A DNA stretch of 64,000 nucleotides from Pseudomonas helvetica. Lineage in GTDB: Bacteria > Pseudomonadota > Gammaproteobacteria > Pseudomonadales > Pseudomonadaceae. Shown here one piece after another: positions 27,200 through 36,585 of this stretch. The stretch spans positions 2,367,501 through 2,431,500 of the forward strand of contig NZ_CP150917.1 in NCBI RefSeq assembly GCF_039908645.1, written 5' to 3'. A model generated the notes under the pieces. That model worked only from the letters and a program-made list of their open reading frames with translations, was not told the origin of the DNA and made no database searches. Within the stretch, counting starts at the first letter, position 1; each line of letters opens with the position of its first letter. Made by a program: the position numbers and the translations under genes.

Positions 27200-27745
27200 A
27201 TTAAGCGTGAAATGAGACAAGATAAACGAGCTGCACCGAAAGCCCCGATCAACGAGAATATCTCGGCACGCGAGGTTCGGTTAATTGGCGCTGACGGCGA
27301 GCAGATTGGCATCGTCTCGATTGATGAAGCGCTTCGTATTGCTGAAGAAGCCAAGCTTGATCTGGTAGAAATCTCCGCAGACGCAGTCCCACCGGTTTGC
27401 CGTGTGATGGACTACGGCAAATCGATCTTCGAAAAGAAGAAGCAGATTGCTGCGGCGAAGAAAAACCAGAAGCAGATTCAGGTTAAAGAAATCAAGTTTC
27501 GTCCAGGGACGGAGGAAGGGGATTACCAGGTAAAACTGCGCAACCTGGTACGTTTCCTGAGTGACGGGGACAGGGCCAAGGTATCCTTGCGATTCCGCGG
27601 CCGTGAGATGGCCCACCAGGAGCTGGGGATGGAACTCCTCAAGCGGGTTGAAGGTGACCTGCTCGAGTACGGTTCGGTCGAACAGCATCCTAAGATGGAA
27701 GGACGCCAGCTGATCATGGTCATCGCCCCGAAAAAGAAGAAGTAA
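27200..27745 (+). CDS. infC: Translation initiation factor IF-3
   Basis: About 181 residues. The frame begins with three ATT codons (27194, 27197, 27200) next to AAG CGT GAA ATG. GGAG ends at 27191, so ATT 27200 has the best spacing and matches the ATT-AAA start of E. coli infC. Non-standard ATT is the basis of IF-3 self-control. The body has [21 protein letters not shown], the basic linker ([20 protein letters not shown]) and the C-terminal domain [13 protein letters not shown]. The gene overlaps or abuts the thrS stop. An ATG start at 27212 would lose conserved residues. Confidence 0.93.
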   Translation: MKREMRQDKRAAPKAPINENISAREVRLIGADGEQIGIVSIDEALRIAEEAKLDLVEISADAVPPVCRVMDYGKSIFEKKKQIAAAKKNQKQIQVKEIKFRPGTEEGDYQVKLRNLVRFLSDGDRAKVSLRFRGREMAHQELGMELLKRVEGDLLEYGSVEQHPKMEGRQLIMVIAPKKKK

Positions 27746-27805
27746 TCAACAGGGCACGGCAGGCCTTGCGATTATGTTTATCAACTGAATGCGGAGTATC
27801 CGAAC

Positions 27806-28000
27806 ATGCCAAAGATGAAAACTAAAAGTGGTGCTGCTAAGCGGTTTCTGAAAACTGCTAACGGTATCAAGCACAAGCACGCTTTCAAGAGCCACATCCT
27901 GACCAAAATGTCGACCAAGCGTAAGCGTCAACTGCGCGGTAGCAGCTTGCTGCATCCGTCTGACGTGGCAAAAGTCGAGCGCATGCTGCGCCTTCGTTAA
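27806..28000 (+). CDS. rpmI: Ribosomal protein bL35
   Basis: 64 residues, highly basic, [14 protein letters not shown] at the start and [16 protein letters not shown] at the end: the full bL35. Between infC and rplT as usual, with GCGGAG upstream of ATG 27806. Confidence 0.95.
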   Translation: MPKMKTKSGAAKRFLKTANGIKHKHAFKSHILTKMSTKRKRQLRGSSLLHPSDVAKVERMLRLR

Positions 28001-28029
28001 TTTTTGGTTAAGAATAGAGGAAGTAACTC

Positions 28030-28386
28030 ATGGCTCGTGTAAAGCGTGGCGTCATTGCCCGTAAACGTCACAAAAAAATTCTGAAACTTGCTAAAGGCTA
28101 CTACGGCGCTCGCTCGCGCGTATTCCGTGTTGCCAAGCAAGCGGTAATCAAGGCAGGCCAATACGCCTACCGTGACCGTCGTCAGAAAAAACGTCAGTTC
28201 CGCGCTCTGTGGATCGCTCGTATCAACGCTGGTGCACGTATCAACGGTCTGTCCTACAGCCGTTTCATCGCCGGCCTGAAAAAAGCGTCCATCGAGATCG
28301 ACCGTAAGGTTCTGGCTGATCTGGCAGTGAACGAAAAAGCGGCGTTTGCTGCGATTGTCGAGAAAGCTAAAGCCACCTTGGCTTAA
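28030..28386 (+). CDS. rplT: Ribosomal protein bL20
   Basis: 118 residues, [20 protein letters not shown] start, [20 protein letters not shown] in the middle: full bL20. In E. coli L20 represses rpmI-rplT through an upstream RNA structure; I did not resolve that structure here. Followed by a strong hairpin before pheS. Confidence 0.95.
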   Translation: MARVKRGVIARKRHKKILKLAKGYYGARSRVFRVAKQAVIKAGQYAYRDRRQKKRQFRALWIARINAGARINGLSYSRFIAGLKKASIEIDRKVLADLAVNEKAAFAAIVEKAKATLA

Positions 28387-28441
28387 GTACCCCCGACAGT
28401 CACCCGGGCTCACCTCTGTGGGCCCAGGTGTTAAACGTCAT

Positions 28442-29512
<1,071 letters not shown>

Positions 29513-29538
29513 TCGTAACGAATTCTTAGGAGAGCAGG

Positions 29539-31917
29539 ATGAAATTCAGTGAACAATGGCTGCGCGGCTGGGTAAGCCCGCAGGTAAGTCGCGACGAGCT
29601 GGTTGCTCGTCTGTCGATGGCCGGTCTTGAGGTCGATAGCGTTACGCCGGCCGCCGGTGAATTCAGTGGCGTGGTGGTGGGCGAGGTGCTGAGCACCGAG
29701 CAGCACCCGGACGCCGACAAGCTGCGTGTTTGCCAGGTCAGCAATGGCGCGGAGACCTTCCAGGTCGTTTGCGGTGCACCAAACGTGCGCCCGGGCCTGA
29801 AAATCCCGTTCGCCATGATTGGTGCCGAACTGCCAGGCGACTTCAAAATCAAGAAAGCCAAGCTGCGTGGCGTTGAGTCCAACGGCATGCTGTGCTCGCA
29901 AGCCGAACTGCAAATCGGTGAAGGCAACGATGGCCTGATGGAATTGCCGGCCGATGCGCCGGTCGGTCAGGACATTCGTGAATACCTGAGCCTGGACGAC
30001 GCCAGCATCGAGGTCGACCTGACCCCGAACCGCGGTGATTGCCTGTCCCTGGCCGGTCTGGCCCGTGAAGTCGGTGCGCTCTACGCTGCCGAAGTCACGC
30101 GCCCGGTCGTTGCCAGTGTTCCAGCGGCGCACGATGAAGTGCGTTCGATTGAGGTTCTGGCGCCCGCTGCTTGCCCGCGTTACCTGGGCCGCGTGATCCG
30201 TAACGTCGACCTGTCCAAGCCTACGCCGCTGTGGATGGTCGAGCGTCTGCGTCGCGCTGACGTGCGCAGCATCGACGCTGCCGTCGACATCACCAACTAC
30301 GTGATGCTGGAACTGGGGCAGCCGCTGCACGCTTTCGATCTCGCCGAAATCAATGGCGGCATCCGCGTGCGCATGGCCGAAGAAGGCGAGAAGCTGGTGC
30401 TGCTCGACGGTCAGGAAGTCAGCCTGCGTAGCGATACACTGGTGATTGCCGACCACTCCCGCGCCCTGGCGATTGCCGGCGTGATGGGTGGCGAGCACAG
30501 CGGTGTTTCCGCGACCACTCGCGATGTCTTCCTGGAAAGCGCGTTTTTCGATCAGATCGCCGTTGCTGGCAAGGCTCGTTCCTACGGCCTGCACACCGAC
30601 GCCTCGCACCGCTACGAGCGTGGCGTGGACTGGCAGCTGGCCCGTGAAGCCATGGAGCGCGCCACCGGTCTGTTGCTGGAAATCACCGGCGGCGAAGCTG
30701 GCCCGATTATCGAAACCGTCAGCGAACAGCACCTGCCATCGATTGCTCCGGTCACCCTGCGTGCCCAGCGCATCACCCAGATGCTGGGTATGGAAATGGA
30801 TGCAGCCGAAGTCGAGCGTCTGCTCAGCGCCTTGGGCCTGAAGATTTCCGCGGACGGGGCAGGGCAGTGGCGCGTAGACGTGCCAAGCCATCGCTTCGAT
30901 ATCAGTCTGGAAGTCGACCTGATCGAAGAGCTGGCCCGTCTGTACGGTTACAACCGTCTGCCGGTTCGCTACCCGCAAGCCCGCCTGGCACCACAAGCCA
31001 AGGCTGAAGCGCGTAGCGATCTGCCAGAGCTGCGCCGTCTGCTGGTGGCTCGTGGTTATCAGGAAGCGATCACCTACAGCTTCATCGATCCGAAACAGTT
31101 CGAACTGTTCAACCCGGGCGTCGAGCCTCTGTTGCTGGCCAACCCGATCTCCAACGACATGGCCGCCATGCGTTCGTCCCTGTGGCCGGGTCTGGTCAAG
31201 GCGCTTCAGCACAACCTGAACCGTCAACAGGACCGTGTCCGTCTGTTCGAAAGCGGCCTGCGCTTCGTCGGTCAGCTGGAAGGCCTGAAGCAAGAGCCGA
31301 TGCTGGCGGGTGTGGTCTGCGGCGGCCGTCTGCCGGAAGGCTGGGCCCAAGGTCGCGATACCGTGGACTTCTTCGACGTCAAAGCCGACGTGGAAGCGGT
31401 GCTGGGCTTTGCCGGTGCACTGGATTCGTTCACCTTCGTGCCGGGCAAACACCCTGCGTTGCACCCGGGTCAAACCGCGCGCATCGAGCGTGAAGGTCGC
31501 GTAGTCGGCTACATTGGCGCTATCCATCCTGAATTGTCGAAAACCCTCGGTCTCGACCGTCCGGTCTTCGTTTTCGAGCTGGTGCTGGCCGAAGTGGCGT
31601 TGGGCAAAATGCCTAAATTCAGCGAGTTGTCGCGTTTTCCTGAAGTGCGTCGTGACCTTGCGCTGCTGGCAGATAAAGACGTTGCGGCCAGCGCCGTACT
31701 GGACGTAATCCGTGAAAATGCAGGCGAGTGGCTGACGGACCTCAGGCTATTTGACGTGTATCAGGGTAAAGGTATTGATCCGCATAGAAAAAGCCTTGCA
31801 GTTGGCTTGACCTGGCAGCATCCATCGCGCACTCTTAATGACGATGAGGTGAATACCACGACGCAAAACATCCTCACCTCGCTCGAACAAAGGTTGAACG
31901 CCACGTTAAGGAAGTGA
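29539..31917 (+). CDS. pheT: Phenylalanine-tRNA ligase beta subunit
   Basis: 792 residues: an N-terminal tRNA-binding (EMAP-like) domain (residues ~40-150), the B3/B4 editing region, the B5 domain, and a C-terminal FDX-ACB anticodon domain (KFSELSRFPEVRRDLALLAD). Normal length for the family. AGGAGAGCAGG precedes ATG 29539. Three bases separate its stop from ihfA. Confidence 0.96.
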   Translation: MKFSEQWLRGWVSPQVSRDELVARLSMAGLEVDSVTPAAGEFSGVVVGEVLSTEQHPDADKLRVCQVSNGAETFQVVCGAPNVRPGLKIPFAMIGAELPGDFKIKKAKLRGVESNGMLCSQAELQIGEGNDGLMELPADAPVGQDIREYLSLDDASIEVDLTPNRGDCLSLAGLAREVGALYAAEVTRPVVASVPAAHDEVRSIEVLAPAACPRYLGRVIRNVDLSKPTPLWMVERLRRADVRSIDAAVDITNYVMLELGQPLHAFDLAEINGGIRVRMAEEGEKLVLLDGQEVSLRSDTLVIADHSRALAIAGVMGGEHSGVSATTRDVFLESAFFDQIAVAGKARSYGLHTDASHRYERGVDWQLAREAMERATGLLLEITGGEAGPIIETVSEQHLPSIAPVTLRAQRITQMLGMEMDAAEVERLLSALGLKISADGAGQWRVDVPSHRFDISLEVDLIEELARLYGYNRLPVRYPQARLAPQAKAEARSDLPELRRLLVARGYQEAITYSFIDPKQFELFNPGVEPLLLANPISNDMAAMRSSLWPGLVKALQHNLNRQQDRVRLFESGLRFVGQLEGLKQEPMLAGVVCGGRLPEGWAQGRDTVDFFDVKADVEAVLGFAGALDSFTFVPGKHPALHPGQTARIEREGRVVGYIGAIHPELSKTLGLDRPVFVFELVLAEVALGKMPKFSELSRFPEVRRDLALLADKDVAASAVLDVIRENAGEWLTDLRLFDVYQGKGIDPHRKSLAVGLTWQHPSRTLNDDEVNTTTQNILTSLEQRLNATLRK

Positions 31918-31920
31918 CGT

Positions 31921-32223
31921 ATGGGGGCTTTGACGAAAGCTGAGATGGCGGAACGTCTGTATGAAGAGCTGGGCCTGAACAAGCGGGAGGCCAAGGAATT
32001 GGTCGAACTGTTCTTTGAAGAAATCAGGCACGCTCTTGAAGACAACGAACAGGTGAAGTTGTCCGGTTTTGGCAACTTCGACCTTCGTGACAAACGCCAG
32101 CGGCCTGGCCGCAATCCGAAAACGGGAGAAGAAATCCCGATCACGGCTCGCCGTGTGGTCACCTTTCGTCCAGGGCAGAAGTTGAAGGCCCGAGTTGAGG
32201 CTTATGCTGGAACCAAGTCATAA
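31921..32223 (+). CDS. ihfA: Integration host factor alpha subunit
   Basis: 100-residue HU/IHF-family DNA-bending protein: [41 protein letters not shown] (minor-groove arm with the conserved RPGRNP), and [18 protein letters not shown]. Works as a heterodimer with IhfB. Directly behind pheT, as in other gamma-proteobacteria. Its end overlaps the start of the MerR-type gene by 20 bases. Confidence 0.96.
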   Translation: MGALTKAEMAERLYEELGLNKREAKELVELFFEEIRHALEDNEQVKLSGFGNFDLRDKRQRPGRNPKTGEEIPITARRVVTFRPGQKLKARVEAYAGTKS

Positions 32224-32560
32224 CGACGAGCTTCCCGTCATCCCAGGCAAACGCTACTTCACCATTGGTGAAGTCAGCGAGCTTTGTGCGGTAAAACCGC
32301 ACGTGCTGCGCTACTGGGAGCAGGAGTTTCCTCAACTCAACCCCGTCAAGCGCCGCGGAAATCGCCGGTATTATCAGCGCCAGGATGTGCTGATGATCCG
32401 GCAGATCCGCGCGTTGCTGTATGACCAAGGGTTCACCATCGGCGGAGCGCGTCTGCGCCTTTCTGGCGATGAAGCCAAAGACGACACCACCCAATACAAG
32501 CAAATGATCCGCCAGATGATCGCCGAGCTCGAAGATGTTCTGGTGGTACTCAAGAAATAA
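32204..32560 (+). CDS. MerR-type DNA-binding protein
   Basis: 118 residues. The winged helix-turn-helix is [28 protein letters not shown] (given in two parts it is [11 protein letters not shown] and [12 protein letters not shown]), followed by [20 protein letters not shown] and a short C-terminal helix. It lacks the cysteines and the long effector domain of metal-sensing MerR proteins. This short form is always found behind ihfA in Pseudomonas; its target is unknown. ATG 32204 lies inside ihfA. Confidence 0.85.
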   Translation: MLEPSHNDELPVIPGKRYFTIGEVSELCAVKPHVLRYWEQEFPQLNPVKRRGNRRYYQRQDVLMIRQIRALLYDQGFTIGGARLRLSGDEAKDDTTQYKQMIRQMIAELEDVLVVLKK

Positions 32561-32649
32561 ATTCCTGCTTTTAAATACTTCCAGTTTTCAAAAGCTTGCG
32601 ATATATTCTTGAGCGTTCCTCGAGATGAGGAACAGGTTTCACGCCTAGT

Positions 32650-32726
32650 CGGGGCGTAGCGCAGTCCGGTAGCGCACTAGCATGGGGTGCTAGGGGTCGA
32701 GTGTTCGAATCACTCCGTCCCGACCA
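32650..32726 (+). tRNA. tRNA-Pro (anticodon GGG)
   Basis: A 77-base cloverleaf: acceptor CGGGGCG/CGTCCCG (one G-T pair), D arm GCGC/GCGC, anticodon stem CTAGC/GCTAG with loop ATGGGGT (GGG, proline), T arm GAGTG/CACTC, encoded CCA. A decayed tyrosine recombinase lies 80 bases downstream in opposite orientation, so the 3' end was probably an integration site. Confidence 0.95.
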
Positions 32727-32742
32727 TATTTTTCAATGAGTT

Positions 32743-32771
32743 AGGCCAATGTTCACAGCATTGGCCTTTTT
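32743..32771 (+). terminator. Terminator of tRNA-Pro
   Basis: A perfect 9-bp stem (AGGCCAATG with CATTGGCCT), 7-base loop and T-run, 17 bases behind the tRNA. Confidence 0.85.
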
Positions 32772-32805
32772 CATTTGCGTGACTTTTGCGTGACTCGTCT
32801 GTTTT

Positions 32806-33596
32806 TCATGCCTTTCTCCTCTGCAAAATGGTCAGTACTGGCCCGCGAGAGTCAGTTGCCGAAACTTTATTTGCCGCCTCGATCAATTGCCAAATCTCGG
32901 TCCCCGAGTAATGGCTGGTGATGCTGCCGTTCTTGTGTCCCAGCAAGGCCTTTCGATCTTCCTGTGAGACATCCGCCGCCCGAAGGCGACGCCAAAATGT
33001 GTGTTTCAAATCATGCACCCTGATGGATGTGTACCCAGGGTGAGCGGGGCGAAGGCTTTTCTCCTGCCAGAGTTTCGCCGCTCTCACTTGTGCTTTCTTC
33101 CAGGTCGAGTCGTTCATTCGACGCATCGCGTTGCCGTTGTACGGAAAACCCAGTCCTTGCTCAGGCCGCGCTGCTTATCGATGATCGACTTGGCCACGTT
33201 GTTGAGCACGACAAGCCGCTCATCACCGTTCTTCACACCTGACCGCTCGTTCCAGCCCCCAAAGTCGGACGGTATCAGGAATACACTGGTGCCCAGTTCG
33301 GGTACCGAGAACTCCCAATCCCATCTCAACTTGCAGACTTCCTGCTTCCGCGTGCCGGTGTTCACCTTGAACAGCGCCATTGCTTGCAGGTGGGCTGGCA
33401 ACTCACCGAAAAGGATCGATTGCGCTCCCCATGTCATGGGGGAGGGCTCGCGCACCTTTTTCTTCAAGTCCAGCTTGGCCAGTATTGGTACCGAATCAAG
33501 CCAGGGCCTGCGCTCTTCATCCCGCCACTTCTTTGCGTAAAGTAAAAGAACCCTTATTACCCGCTCAATCGAGATGTTGATCGTACGAGGTGCCGA
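32806..33596 (-). pseudogene. Tyrosine recombinase (integrase), broken
   Basis: Two frames form one phage/island integrase: the upstream part (33114-33596) has TINISIERV, GELPAHLQAMALFKVNTGTRKQEVCKLRW (first catalytic Arg) and DWVFRTTA; the downstream part (32806-33126) has IRVHDLKHTFWRRLRAADV, LLGHKNGSITSHYSG with the tyrosine. A frameshift near 33115-33126 splits them, and the N-terminal arm-binding part is missing beyond 33596. The gene cannot make a full enzyme. Its position next to tRNA-Pro marks the remnant of an integrated island. Confidence 0.8.
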
Positions 33597-33740
33597 TTAA
33601 ACCGGTATCTGCGTGCTGGTGATGAGGACGTGCTGCCGGATCTGTTCTACCGTGCCAGCTACCTGTGCAAGGCAGCTACGAAATCCTACGGGAATCGTCA
33701 GCGCGGATTCGATACCAGTAGGGGACAACTGCTCATGTAG
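33597..33740 (+). pseudogene. Gene fragment of unknown origin
   Basis: An open plus-strand stretch reading NRYLRAGDEDVLPDLFYRAS and ending in TAG, without a start or ribosome binding site. It looks like the 3' end of a gene cut by whatever truncated the integrase. No family recognised. The rest of 33741-33867 holds nothing I can support. Confidence 0.35.
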
Positions 33741-33867
33741 TTAGAACACTCAGGCAGTGCTTGGCTGATTCTCACGAGCCTATCCAGTCCGTTGTTTTGC
33801 ATACGCTGATTCCCGTCTTGGGGGGCATTCTGGCTGTTTCGTTAGTCGCTCAGGCCGTCCGCAGCGC

Positions 33868-34137
33868 TCATTGATGGCGGTCTAGCGCAGGGGGGGCAAT
33901 CAACCCCCGCATGCGTTGTTTGCCATAGGCAAATTCCGAGCTCAGATACCGATTGATACTCGATTCAATTTCTTCCATGCGCCGCTTCAGTTTGGCGCTG
34001 GTGAAATTGCGGTCGCGATTGTTGACTGCCTTGAATTTACTGCCGTCGATGGCAACCAGATTTTCTCTGAATAATCCCAACTGCTGGCACAGAGATGCCT
34101 CCTTTGTTTCCCTGAGACTGGGGGCTTCTCTGATTGA
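33868..34137 (-). pseudogene. IS1182-type transposase fragment
   Basis: About 90 codons of an IS1182-like DDE transposase: LCQQLGLFRENLVAIDGSKF (the DG..KF catalytic region), then KAVNNRDRNFTSAKLKRRME. Both ends are missing. The scrap lies directly upstream of the CDI locus and, with the integrase relic, fills the boundary between core genome and island. Confidence 0.7.
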
Positions 34138-34240
34138 ATGTTGCTAATTATTTCGATCCTGCCACCTTTCGATTACAATTGTCCGACAATGCACCTGGCT
34201 AACGGGTGCGTGCAGGAAGTTTCATTCTCAGGGAAGTGTC

Positions 34241-36001
34241 GTGTTTTTCAAGCCTCATTCGTGTACCCGGCTGCGTGCTTTTGTGCGTGGCCGCTTCGTC
34301 GTGCAACGCTCGTTGTATCCCCTCGCAATCGTCAGCCTGTTTGCCAGTCTTGCCGCCACGGCGGCAGAGCCGAGCGCGCAGGAACAGTCGTTGCTGCGCC
34401 AACAAGAGCGCGAACGGGTCTTGCGCGAGCAGCTCGAACCCTCTCCTGACGTACGCCTCAAGGCCTCCCCGGATGATGGTCAGGGCCTGCTGCCGGCCAA
34501 TGAAACGCCATGCTTCACGATTCGCCATATCGTGCTCGAGGGTGAGGATTCAGCCGCCTTCCAGTGGGCGCTGCGTGCTGCCAACCCGGCGTCCGATCCG
34601 GCGCTGAACCGTTGCCTGGGGGCCGCGGGCATCAACCTGACCATGAAGCGCATACAGAACCTGATCATCGCGCGGGGTTTCGTCACCACGCGGGTGCTGG
34701 CCGCCCCTCAGGACCTGAGCCAAGGGACGCTTGCTCTGGTACTGGTTCCGGGACGCATCAAACACATTCGGTTTGCCGACGGCACCTCGTTGCGGGCGAC
34801 GCTGTGGAACGCCATGCCCGCCCAACCCGGTGATCTGTTGAACCTGCGGGACATCGAGCAAGCCCTGGAGAACTTCAAGCGGGTGCCCACGGCCGAAGCT
34901 GACGTGCAGATTACGCCGGCAAACGACGCTGACGCCAAGCCGGGAGAAAGCGATGTGGTGATCCTCTGGAAGCAAGCTTCCGTGGCGCGCCTGAGTCTGT
35001 CGGCCGACGACTCGGGCACCTACGACACCGGTAAATATCAGGGCAATGTCGCGCTGTCGCTGGACAATCCGTTGGGCCTCAATGACCTGTTCTATGCCAG
35101 TTTCAGCCACAACCTGGGCGGCGGCAAAAGTGGTGATCGTGGTTCTGAAGGGCACACCCTGCACTATTCGCTGCCGTACGACTACTGGCAACTGGGCCTG
35201 ACGTCCAGCGAGTACGACTATCACCAGACCGTGGCCGGGAGCAATCAGACTTATGACTATCAGGGCCACAGTAGCAACGACGAACTGAAACTTTCACGAC
35301 TGCTCTACCGCGATGCCGTGCGCAAGACGTCGGCATGGGCCAGTGGCTGGTCGCGCACCTCCAGCAACTCTATCGACGACACCGAAATTGAAGTGCAGCG
35401 CCGGCGTATGGCGGGCTGGGAGCTGGGGCTCGATCACCGCGAGTTCATGGGCAGCAATACCCTGGATCTGGGCCTGAGCTATCGACGTGGAACCGGGGCG
35501 GACCATGCCTTGCGAGCACCGGAAGAAGACCTCGGCGAGGGGACGTCACGGCCGAAGATCATCAGCGCCAACGCCCAGTTGCAAACCCCGTTCCGTCTGG
35601 GGACGCAGCAATTTCGCTACATCGGCGCTTGGCGCGGCCAATGGAATCGCTCGCCGTTGATCGCTCAGGATCGTTTCTCCATTGGTGGGCGCTACAGCGT
35701 CCGCGGGTTCGATGGTGAACAGATCCTCTCCGCCGAACGCGGCTGGACCTTGCGCAATGACCTGGGCTGGTTCGTCTTTCAGAGCGGCCAGGAACTCTAT
35801 CTCGGCGTCGACTATGGCGAGGTCGGCGGACATTCCAGCCAGTCCTTGTCCGGGCGCCGTCTGGCGGGCTCGGTGGTCGGTGTGCGGGGCGGCTACAAGC
35901 AGTTTTCCTATGACCTGTTCGTCGGCCAACCGCTCATCAAGCCCAGCCATTTCGAAACGGCCGCCGTAACCACGGGCTTCAACCTCAACTGGTCGTTTTG
36001 A
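34241..36001 (+). CDS. cdiB: CdiB, two-partner secretion outer-membrane transporter
   Basis: 586 residues from GTG 34241 with AGGGAAG upstream. A signal peptide ends near AATAAEPSAQ, followed by a helical plug (QEQSLLRQQERERVLREQLE), a POTRA domain (~90-165, CFTIRHIVLEG ... GFVTTRVL), and a 16-strand FhaC/ShlB barrel with the conserved lid-loop motif RFSIGGRYSVRGFDGE and a terminal Phe. It exports CdiA through the outer membrane. First gene of cdiB-cdiC-cdiA-cdiI. I found no clear promoter in 34141-34240. Confidence 0.9.
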   Translation: MFFKPHSCTRLRAFVRGRFVVQRSLYPLAIVSLFASLAATAAEPSAQEQSLLRQQERERVLREQLEPSPDVRLKASPDDGQGLLPANETPCFTIRHIVLEGEDSAAFQWALRAANPASDPALNRCLGAAGINLTMKRIQNLIIARGFVTTRVLAAPQDLSQGTLALVLVPGRIKHIRFADGTSLRATLWNAMPAQPGDLLNLRDIEQALENFKRVPTAEADVQITPANDADAKPGESDVVILWKQASVARLSLSADDSGTYDTGKYQGNVALSLDNPLGLNDLFYASFSHNLGGGKSGDRGSEGHTLHYSLPYDYWQLGLTSSEYDYHQTVAGSNQTYDYQGHSSNDELKLSRLLYRDAVRKTSAWASGWSRTSSNSIDDTEIEVQRRRMAGWELGLDHREFMGSNTLDLGLSYRRGTGADHALRAPEEDLGEGTSRPKIISANAQLQTPFRLGTQQFRYIGAWRGQWNRSPLIAQDRFSIGGRYSVRGFDGEQILSAERGWTLRNDLGWFVFQSGQELYLGVDYGEVGGHSSQSLSGRRLAGSVVGVRGGYKQFSYDLFVGQPLIKPSHFETAAVTTGFNLNWSF

Positions 36002-36012
36002 CGGAGACCGGC

Positions 36013-36525
36013 ATGCACTTCGATAGTCTTGAAATCCTTGCCCCCCAGCTGTCCGACGAACCCTGGAACGAGGCGACCGTGTTCGGTTCCGCCGTCTGGT
36101 TGTGGATGCAGTCGGCGGCGCATCGTGATGCGCCGCTGCATACCTTGTCGGCATTGCTGCTGCCGGCGATCAAGCAGCGCCAGTTCATGCTCGCCAGCGA
36201 GCAAGGCACGCCGGTGTTTTTCATGTCCTGGATGAACCTCAGTGCCGAGGCCGAGCAGCGCTATCTGAACAATGCTCCGGTGTGCATGTCTGAGGCTGAC
36301 TGGAACAGTGGCGAGCGTCTTTGGATCAGCGACTGGGTCGCGCCTTTCGGGCATACCCGACAACTGTCGAGACTGCTGCTGCGTCGGCTCTGGCCGCAAC
36401 GCTTTGGCCGCTTCCTGGAGCATCGGGGCGATGAGCGCGGCTTTCGTATCAAGAAGTGGCAGGGCATCGGAGTCCTGCCCGCCGAGGCGCGCGCCTGGTT
36501 CGCCGCTCACCCGCTGCTTCAGTAG
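36013..36525 (+). CDS. cdiC: CdiC, HlyC-like toxin-activating lysine acyltransferase
   Basis: 170 residues. Matches the RTX-toxin acyltransferase fold along its length: VFGSAVWLWMQSAAHRD (catalytic His37, equal to His23 of HlyC), LLPAIKQRQFMLA, MSWMNLSAEAEQRYLNN, and ISDWVAPFGHT (Asp107, equal to Asp92 of HlyC). Such enzymes transfer fatty acyl groups from acyl-ACP to lysines of a toxin. Its place between cdiB and cdiA makes CdiA the expected substrate. ATG 36013 has GGAG upstream; the TTG at 35998 is less likely. Twelve bases separate it from cdiB. Confidence 0.87.
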   Translation: MHFDSLEILAPQLSDEPWNEATVFGSAVWLWMQSAAHRDAPLHTLSALLLPAIKQRQFMLASEQGTPVFFMSWMNLSAEAEQRYLNNAPVCMSEADWNSGERLWISDWVAPFGHTRQLSRLLLRRLWPQRFGRFLEHRGDERGFRIKKWQGIGVLPAEARAWFAAHPLLQ

Positions 36526-36585
36526 CTTTCGGCCACATTATTTTGGCGTCTGGCGCATCTGTGGCCTGGCGCAGTTCAAAAGGAA

